Assembly: GCA_018969455.1 (NCBI GenBank)
Contig: JAGWYI010000073.1
Span: 1-11,617, forward strand
Length of the DNA stretch: 11,617 nt
Direction: 5' to 3'
Origin: Bacteroidota bacterium
GTDB lineage: Bacteria > Bacteroidota > Bacteroidia > Chitinophagales > Saprospiraceae
A program made the translations under genes and the position numbers. Positions 7,373-11,617 of this stretch are shown in pieces (within the stretch, counting starts at the first letter, position 1; the number at the start of each line of letters is the position of its first letter). The notes beneath the pieces are model-generated. The model ran no database searches, was not told the origin of the DNA, and saw nothing but the letters and a program-made list of their open reading frames with translations.

Positions 7373-9899
7373 CCCATTCGATCGTTTCGAACAGCGGTTT
7401 GATCTGCAAAGTGTACAAGGAACGGTCGCGCACCCGGATTTCCTTGATGGGCATTTCCACACCGTCTACCGTGCATTTTTTCACGAAATCGGGAAAACCC
7501 ACCAAGTACACCTTTAACTGGGAATAGCTTGGAATATATGCTCCTTGAATGCTTTGCTTCAAAACAAACCGCCGTTCTGTTCCAAAGGTTTCAAAGTATT
7601 TCAAACTGTACACCCCTGCCTGGTAGTCGTATCCTTCACCGGCATCTTCGTATAAATGGCTGATTTCTACCCCGTTTTTGTAATAAACATACAGGGTCAG
7701 TTCCTCAATGGGCTTTTCACCTGTGTGTTGCATTACCGGATACACCGGCAAAACGGCGCCCTCGCGCACAAAAAACGGAATCTGGTCGGGCATCACATTC
7801 ACAAACATCTCTCCGGAAGCCGGCTGACCGGTCCAGAAATAATACCAATTGCCTTTCGGCAAATACAAACCCTGGCGCTGCACCCGCGGCTGCACCACCG
7901 GACTTACCAGCAGGTGTTCGCCAAACAGGAAATCGCGTTCCTGCTCCCACAATTTTGGGTCATGTGCATCGGCAAAGGCCAAATGCCGCAACACCGGGGT
8001 TCCATCCTGCGCAGCCTGCCACATGGCGGTATAGAGGCAAGGTAAGAGATGGTACCGCAATTCAATGGCTTTTTTCGCCAAATCGGTCCATTTCTCCCCG
8101 AAAGACCAGGGTTCCTGGTCTGTCTGGTGCAATACAGGGTCGGTTAAAAGCGCTTCTTCTACCGGCATAGCGTCGCCGCTCTCGTGGTGGCCCATGCTGT
8201 GCACCCGCATCAAGGGGTGGAAAATGGCCAATTGCAACCAACGCACAAACAATTCAGGTTCACAGGAACCCGCAAACCCGCCAATGTCGGTACCGCAAAA
8301 GGAAAAACCGGAAATCGCCAGGCGCTGGCATTGCACATTGGCAATCTGCAAATGCTCCCACTCCGAAAAATTATCGCCCGTCCACACAGCAGCATAGCGC
8401 TGACCGCCGGAAAACGAAGCGCGCGTAAGCAAAAACGGCCGTTTTTCGGGCTGGATACGCCGGAATCCTTCAAAGGAAGCCTGACTCATCAGCAAGCCAT
8501 ACACATTGTGGATTTTCTTGTGGGTACTTACCCCTGTTTCCTCAAAATGCAAAACATGATCCGGCAGGGTTTTGTGGTTGACGTGAAACACGGCGGGCTC
8601 GTTCATGTCGTTCCAAAAACCGGCAATGCCCAAATTTCCGTACAAATCCTGGTACAAATCGCCCCACCAGCTGCGCACCTTGGGGTTTGCGAAATCGGGA
8701 AACGCACAAAATCCCGGCCATACTGGCGCCTTTACCACCGTGCCGTCGCCGTTTTTGATGAAATAATCGCGTTCCATGCCTTCCTGATATACCGCGTACG
8801 CAGCATCCTCCTTGATGCCGGGATCAATCATCACAACTGTTTTAAAACCAATATCTTGCAACTCCGCCACCATTTTTTTCGGCTCGGGAAAATGCGCCTT
8901 GTCCCAGGTGAAACAACGGTAGCCGTCCATGTAATCGATATCGAGGTAAATGGCGTCGCAGGGAATTTCCTGTTTCCGGAATTCCCGGGCAATTTCTAAT
9001 ACACGGGAATACGGGTAATAGCTCCATCGGCACTGGTGGTAACCGATCGCCCACATGGGCGGCAGCACCTGCTTGCCCGTCAGGCGCGCGTAGGCACGCG
9101 CAACGTCGTCGAGCCCGGGGCCGTACAGGAAATAATAATCCAGAATGCCCCCTTCCACCTGAATTGCGGTGGTGTCCGGGTCGGTATGACCAAAATCAAA
9201 ACGCGATTTAAAAGTATTGTCGACAAAAACGCCGTATGCAATTCCGTGATTCACAGCATAATAAAACGGCACAGCCCGATACAGGGGATCTGTTTCCCGG
9301 CCGAAACCATAAGAATCGCTGCACCAGTTTTCGAACTTCTTTCCCGACAGGTTCACCCCGCAGGTCTTGTCGCCCAGACCCATCATCAGCTCCTTTTTGT
9401 GCAGTTTTTTCTCAATTTGCAACAAATTCCAGCCTTGCATGATGGTGCGCCGCGCCGTATAGCCGCCCGCGTCTTCGCAAAGAATGCGGTCGTCCAGGTC
9501 GTACACTTTTACGCGCAGCCCCGATTTGGACACCACCACTTGCAGGCGTTCCGACACCAGCAGGTATTCGTTTTCCTGTTCATGAAGCACAACTTGTACC
9601 TTTTCCGGACCAAATTCCGGATCCAAGGCGTAAGACTGCACTGCGGGGAAAATGCCATCGGGCGCATAGCGAAATCGGATGATCCCGGGCGCATACACCT
9701 GCACGCGCAACGTGATGCCGTTTTTGCATACAAACTCGTATGCGCCGTCGCGCCAGCGCACCGTATGCAGTTCATCGGGTGTAAGCACTTGATATACATC
9801 GTCGTAGCGCTTGCTCACGTCTGCATCGGCAAAATCAATTTCTGTAGGTTCCACGGGCACTGCTTCCGGCGTGGGCAACTGTTCCTGCTCTTCCATCAT
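7365..9899 (-). CDS. Glycoside hydrolase family 31 alpha-glucosidase
   Basis: Predicted 844-aa protein of the GH31 family, which releases terminal alpha-linked glucose (some members act on alpha-xylosides). Domains in order: a short acidic/proline-rich leader (about 1-25); N-terminal beta-sandwich to about 270; and the (beta/alpha)8 barrel from PPMWAIGYHQCRWSYYPY (280-297) onward. The nucleophile D431 is in GFWNDMNEP and the likely acid/base D509 is in WTGDNFSEWEHL. RVHSMGHHESGD follows at 565-576. The C-terminal beta region holds a DUF5110-like part (about 735-800, with YEDAGEGYDYQAG). No signal peptide or lipobox is seen, so the enzyme should be cytoplasmic, acting on imported oligosaccharides or stored glucan. 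Two adjacent ATGs (9899 and 9896) are possible starts. It precedes and overlaps the kinase gene. Exact sugar specificity cannot be read from sequence. Confidence 0.94.
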   Translation of the reverse strand: MMEEQEQLPTPEAVPVEPTEIDFADADVSKRYDDVYQVLTPDELHTVRWRDGAYEFVCKNGITLRVQVYAPGIIRFRYAPDGIFPAVQSYALDPEFGPEKVQVVLHEQENEYLLVSERLQVVVSKSGLRVKVYDLDDRILCEDAGGYTARRTIMQGWNLLQIEKKLHKKELMMGLGDKTCGVNLSGKKFENWCSDSYGFGRETDPLYRAVPFYYAVNHGIAYGVFVDNTFKSRFDFGHTDPDTTAIQVEGGILDYYFLYGPGLDDVARAYARLTGKQVLPPMWAIGYHQCRWSYYPYSRVLEIAREFRKQEIPCDAIYLDIDYMDGYRCFTWDKAHFPEPKKMVAELQDIGFKTVVMIDPGIKEDAAYAVYQEGMERDYFIKNGDGTVVKAPVWPGFCAFPDFANPKVRSWWGDLYQDLYGNLGIAGFWNDMNEPAVFHVNHKTLPDHVLHFEETGVSTHKKIHNVYGLLMSQASFEGFRRIQPEKRPFLLTRASFSGGQRYAAVWTGDNFSEWEHLQIANVQCQRLAISGFSFCGTDIGGFAGSCEPELFVRWLQLAIFHPLMRVHSMGHHESGDAMPVEEALLTDPVLHQTDQEPWSFGEKWTDLAKKAIELRYHLLPCLYTAMWQAAQDGTPVLRHLAFADAHDPKLWEQERDFLFGEHLLVSPVVQPRVQRQGLYLPKGNWYYFWTGQPASGEMFVNVMPDQIPFFVREGAVLPVYPVMQHTGEKPIEELTLYVYYKNGVEISHLYEDAGEGYDYQAGVYSLKYFETFGTERRFVLKQSIQGAYIPSYSQLKVYLVGFPDFVKKCTVDGVEMPIKEIRVRDRSLYTLQIKPLFETIEWDA

Positions 9900-10031
9900 A
9901 AAATTCGGTCAATTAAGCAGCAAAAATGCGGCGATTTTTGGACAAAACGATGAAAAGGCAGACGGGGATTTTTAGTTGACAGGCAACCATACTTGTCTGC
10001 GCAGAATCAACTAATCAGAAATACACAAACG

Positions 10032-10067
10032 CGGGCTTGCGCGCGGCTATTGCCGCGTGCGAAACCA
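10032..10067 (+). repeat. GC-rich hairpin repeat, copy 1
   Basis: The 20-bp sequence CGGGCTTGCGCGCGGCTATT (10032-10051) recurs exactly at 11495-11514 in the same orientation. After a variable 9-nt stretch both copies resume with GAAACCA (here 10061-10067). This copy folds well: arms 10037-10047 and 10052-10062 pair over 11 bp with two G-T wobbles and a TATT loop. The wobbles pair only if the + strand is transcribed; on the other strand they become mismatches. No T run follows, so it is not a normal terminator. It lies in the 189-nt gap (9900-10088) between xre and the GH31 gene, where I see no gene and no clear promoter. It may be a dispersed palindromic repeat; only two copies can be seen here. 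Confidence 0.75.
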
Positions 10068-10088
10068 TCCATCGGGCTATTGGGACTT

Positions 10089-10358
10089 TTACGTTGATGG
10101 CGGGAGTTGAGTGGTTCTTGGGGCAGGGGAAATGGCGTTAAACGCCATCGTTTCCGCATCAAAAAGCAATAAATGAAAAACGGTAAGTTGTAGCGCAGCG
10201 GCAATACAATCCAGTTCCGCAAGGGTGGGTGAGCGCTTTCCTGTTTCGATATCACTATACTTGCGTTTGCTTATACCGGATTGATCAGCTACATACGATT
10301 GTTTTAATTCGCGCCAATGACGCAGTTTACGGATGTTCAGGGCAATATTGACCGGCAT
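10089..10358 (-). CDS. Small Xre-family helix-turn-helix transcriptional regulator
   Basis: Predicted 89-aa cytoplasmic DNA-binding protein. Residues about 6-65 form an HTH_3/Xre domain: LNIRKLRHWRELKQSYVAD, the recognition part SGISKRKYSDIETGKRSP, then TLAELDCIAAALQLTVFHLLLFD. The tail (about 70-89) is short and rich in Pro, Thr and Ser, with no ligand or metalloprotease domain and no toxin partner beside it. I chose the ATG at 10358; the frame can extend 9 codons to a TTG at 10385, which is less likely. It is divergent from the AT-rich gene at 10476, with 117 nt between the starts, and upstream of the co-oriented GH31 gene. It could control either, or itself, but no operator repeat is obvious. 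The HTH call is confident and the target is unknown. Confidence 0.88.
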   Translation of the reverse strand: MPVNIALNIRKLRHWRELKQSYVADQSGISKRKYSDIETGKRSPTLAELDCIAAALQLTVFHLLLFDAETMAFNAISPAPRTTQLPPST

Positions 10359-10417
10359 TTGCAGGGGGTATTTTGTAATGTGCAAGATATGGTAGTAAAC
10401 TTAACATTGGAGGATCG

Positions 10418-10425
10418 TAACTTTG
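10418..10425 (+). promoter_or_regulatory. Candidate Bacteroidota -7 promoter element for the AT-rich gene
   Basis: TAACTTTG fits the Bacteroidota -7 consensus TAnnTTTG at every fixed position. It lies 50 nt before the ATG at 10476, which would give a leader of roughly 44 nt. The expected -33 TTTG about 19-23 nt upstream is not present (the sequence there reads GTAAAC), so support is only partial. It is in the divergent gap between the Xre regulator and the exported-protein gene, a position where the regulator could act. Confidence 0.4.
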
Positions 10426-10475
10426 TGGTATTGAAAAGGCAGGATTGTTAACAAAATACACTAAATCTACTCTAC

Positions 10476-11471
10476 ATGAATTTATCCTTTAAAAATGGAT
10501 TGCCATGGTGCAATTTGATCTTTTTCTACTTATTGATGGGTATTCCCCTTTATGCTCAGATATCTCCTTCCAAAGCATCCGATATTCCGGTTGATTTAAA
10601 TACTACGGCCGATACGGCGTATGAAATTAGTAGAATTCAAGGCAAAGAATATGCATTTACCCTTGTTTTTAAAAATAAACGCACAGGCGAAATACGTACC
10701 CGAATCACTTCGGAGGAATTGATGAAAAATAACCCGTTTTATGCCCTGGATTACCCGATTTTATCCACGAAGCCGAATGGTGAACGCATTTACGATTTGA
10801 GAGGGCTGTCAAGGAACAAGCGGATAAATATATTGTCGCAATTTAAACTAAACCCGGAATTTAATGGATACGAGATTGATTCTATTTTACCTAATTATGC
10901 TTCTGTTGAAAAGGTGCTCGCAAGGAATAAAAATAAAAATACGGTAATCGTAAATTATTATTTAGAATTTTATTATTATGATCCATCAATAGCACAAATT
11001 CCATTAGGAGCGATGAAAGAGATAGTTTTATATAATTGCATTGGACAAGAAAGTTATAGGCTGCGAAAAAACTCTTATGGAGACGACTATCCTTCTTTCG
11101 ATGGCAGGTTCGTATTAATAAAAGAGTTCTTTCCCGGAGGAGAAGGTTCTTTTGGATGGAACGGGGATTTAGTTCTGTTTGATTTGTCTAAAAAAAAGGC
11201 CTTACTTATATTAGATTTGATAAAAGGTAGCGGATTGATGGATTGCCTAAAGTGTTATTACCAAAATGATAAATATTATATGAATTTTGAAGATGGATCG
11301 AATATTATTTCGCTTGTAGTTGATCCCTACCTAAATAAATACTATATTAAAAAGTATTTGTCTGGGAAGAGCTTTAGTGACGATGATTATTACAGAATTA
11401 AAAAAAATATTAAGAAAATTAATTTAAATTTAAGTGAATATAAATCATTTGAGTTTAGTTCAAAAAAATAA
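10476..11471 (+). CDS. Unrecognised AT-rich predicted exported protein
   Basis: Predicted 331-aa protein that I do not recognise. The N terminus looks like a signal peptide: a short polar start with one lysine, the hydrophobic stretch LIFFYLLMGIPLYA, then AQ as the likely cleavage point near residue 27-28, typical of Bacteroidota exported proteins. There is no lipobox cysteine, no later membrane helix and no type IX sorting tail. The mature part is rich in Lys, Asn, Tyr and Ile. The segment around SFDGRFVLIKEFFPGGEGSFGWNG followed by LVLFDLSKKKALLILDL resembles beta-propeller-like strands, but this is only an impression. Base composition drops along the gene: 10 of 60 bases are G or C in 10921-10980 and 7 of 60 in 11401-11460, against 37 of 60 in 7861-7920 inside the GH31 gene. 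This suggests recent acquisition. The ATG at 10476 is the first one before the signal sequence. Confidence 0.75.
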   Translation: MNLSFKNGLPWCNLIFFYLLMGIPLYAQISPSKASDIPVDLNTTADTAYEISRIQGKEYAFTLVFKNKRTGEIRTRITSEELMKNNPFYALDYPILSTKPNGERIYDLRGLSRNKRINILSQFKLNPEFNGYEIDSILPNYASVEKVLARNKNKNTVIVNYYLEFYYYDPSIAQIPLGAMKEIVLYNCIGQESYRLRKNSYGDDYPSFDGRFVLIKEFFPGGEGSFGWNGDLVLFDLSKKKALLILDLIKGSGLMDCLKCYYQNDKYYMNFEDGSNIISLVVDPYLNKYYIKKYLSGKSFSDDDYYRIKKNIKKINLNLSEYKSFEFSSKK

Positions 11472-11478
11472 GCAAACC

Positions 11479-11617
11479 ATGAAACGCTTCATAACGGGCT
11501 TGCGCGCGGCTATTTCTGCTCGAAACCAGGTACTATCCGAATCCACCGGATACAATGGTCTTGAAACAAGGCAGTTTTCACACCAAAGTATTGAACTAAT
11601 ACAACTCCTTTTACGCG
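11479..11617 (+). CDS. Possible start of a further gene, open to the window edge (may be non-coding repeat)
   Basis: An ATG 7 nt after the stop of the AT-rich gene opens a frame of 46 codons with no stop before the window ends. It reads MKRFITGLRAAISARNQ at first and contains no recognised domain and no signal peptide. The frame passes through the second GC-rich repeat copy, which supplies the codons for TGLRAAI. The ATG itself is part of a small inverted repeat, ATGAAACGCTTCAT (11479-11492). So the start may be accidental and the stretch may be a repeat rather than a gene. Spacing behind the previous gene would fit an operon if it is real. Confidence 0.3.
   Translation, partial: MKRFITGLRAAISARNQVLSESTGYNGLETRQFSHQSIELIQLLLR
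11495..11528 (+). repeat. GC-rich repeat, copy 2
   Basis: Second copy of the 20-bp sequence found at 10032-10051, identical over 11495-11514 and followed, after 7 nt, by GAAACCA at 11522-11528. Here the right arm is two bases shorter and diverged, so the hairpin of copy 1 is largely lost. It lies directly downstream of the AT-rich gene, and a short inverted repeat ATGAA...TTCAT (11479-11492) sits just before it. Its base composition contrasts strongly with the flanking AT-rich sequence. Confidence 0.7.

Noticed and set aside
9036..9953. Long + strand open frame (305 codons) opposite the GH31 gene
   Set aside because: It overlaps the strongly supported GH31 coding region in antisense, and no domain or conserved motif is visible.
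9901..9960. Possible GH31 promoter with CATTTTTG on the - strand
   Set aside because: It differs from the -7 consensus at the first base and no TTTG lies at the right distance upstream.
10007..10255. Second - strand frame overlapping the Xre gene
   Set aside because: The 10089-10358 frame encodes a convincing HTH domain; the overlapping frame encodes nothing recognisable and runs through the GC-rich repeat.
1..11617. tRNA, rRNA, CRISPR array, transposase or defence system
   Set aside because: No such genes or regularly spaced repeats were seen; the only repeat is the two-copy GC-rich sequence at the right end.

Overview
The window looks like chromosomal DNA from a member of the Bacteroidota. 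The left edge carries the end of a protein with a C-terminal gliding-motility / type IX secretion (type B) sorting domain. Translation starts lack Shine-Dalgarno sequences. A LytS-type four-helix sensor kinase and a fused MoaC-MoaB/MogA protein, both common in this phylum, are present. A placement near Saprospiria (Haliscomenobacter/Lewinella-like) is my impression and not demonstrated. Most of the window is moderately GC-rich; the right end is sharply AT-rich.

Layout. (1) 1-228, + strand: tail of a large secreted or surface protein. It is followed by a strong bidirectional hairpin terminator at 247-283, shared with the leftward genes. (2) 283-6300, - strand: a compact molybdenum-cofactor and formate cluster, read right to left as moeA, mobA, moaD, moaE, moaCB fusion, fhs, fdhD. 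Gaps are 3 to 90 nt. It covers cPMP formation from the MoaA product (MoaC), dithiolene formation (MoaD/MoaE), adenylylation and Mo insertion (MogA-like domain, MoeA), guanylylation to the dinucleotide form (MobA) and sulfuration for formate dehydrogenase (FdhD). Fhs then links formate to tetrahydrofolate. moaA, moeB and the formate dehydrogenase structural gene are not in the window. (3) 6332-9899, - strand: a LytS-type histidine kinase whose start codon overlaps the stop of an upstream GH31 alpha-glucosidase gene by 8 nt. No response regulator is beside it. (4) 10089-10358, - strand: a small Xre-type DNA-binding regulator upstream of the GH31 gene. (5) 10476-11471, + strand: an unrecognised, very AT-rich predicted exported protein, then an open frame running off the right edge.

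A GC-rich 20-bp sequence occurs twice in the same orientation (10032-10051 and 11495-11514). The two copies bracket the regulator and the AT-rich gene, making that segment the most accessory-looking part of the window. All genes from xre to fdhD point left, so GH31, kinase, Moco and formate genes could be transcribed as one or a few units; the 31-nt gap between kinase and moeA leaves little room for a separate promoter. No tRNA, rRNA, CRISPR array, transposase or convincing new defence-type system was seen. Outside the repeat-bracketed right end the content is ordinary metabolism.
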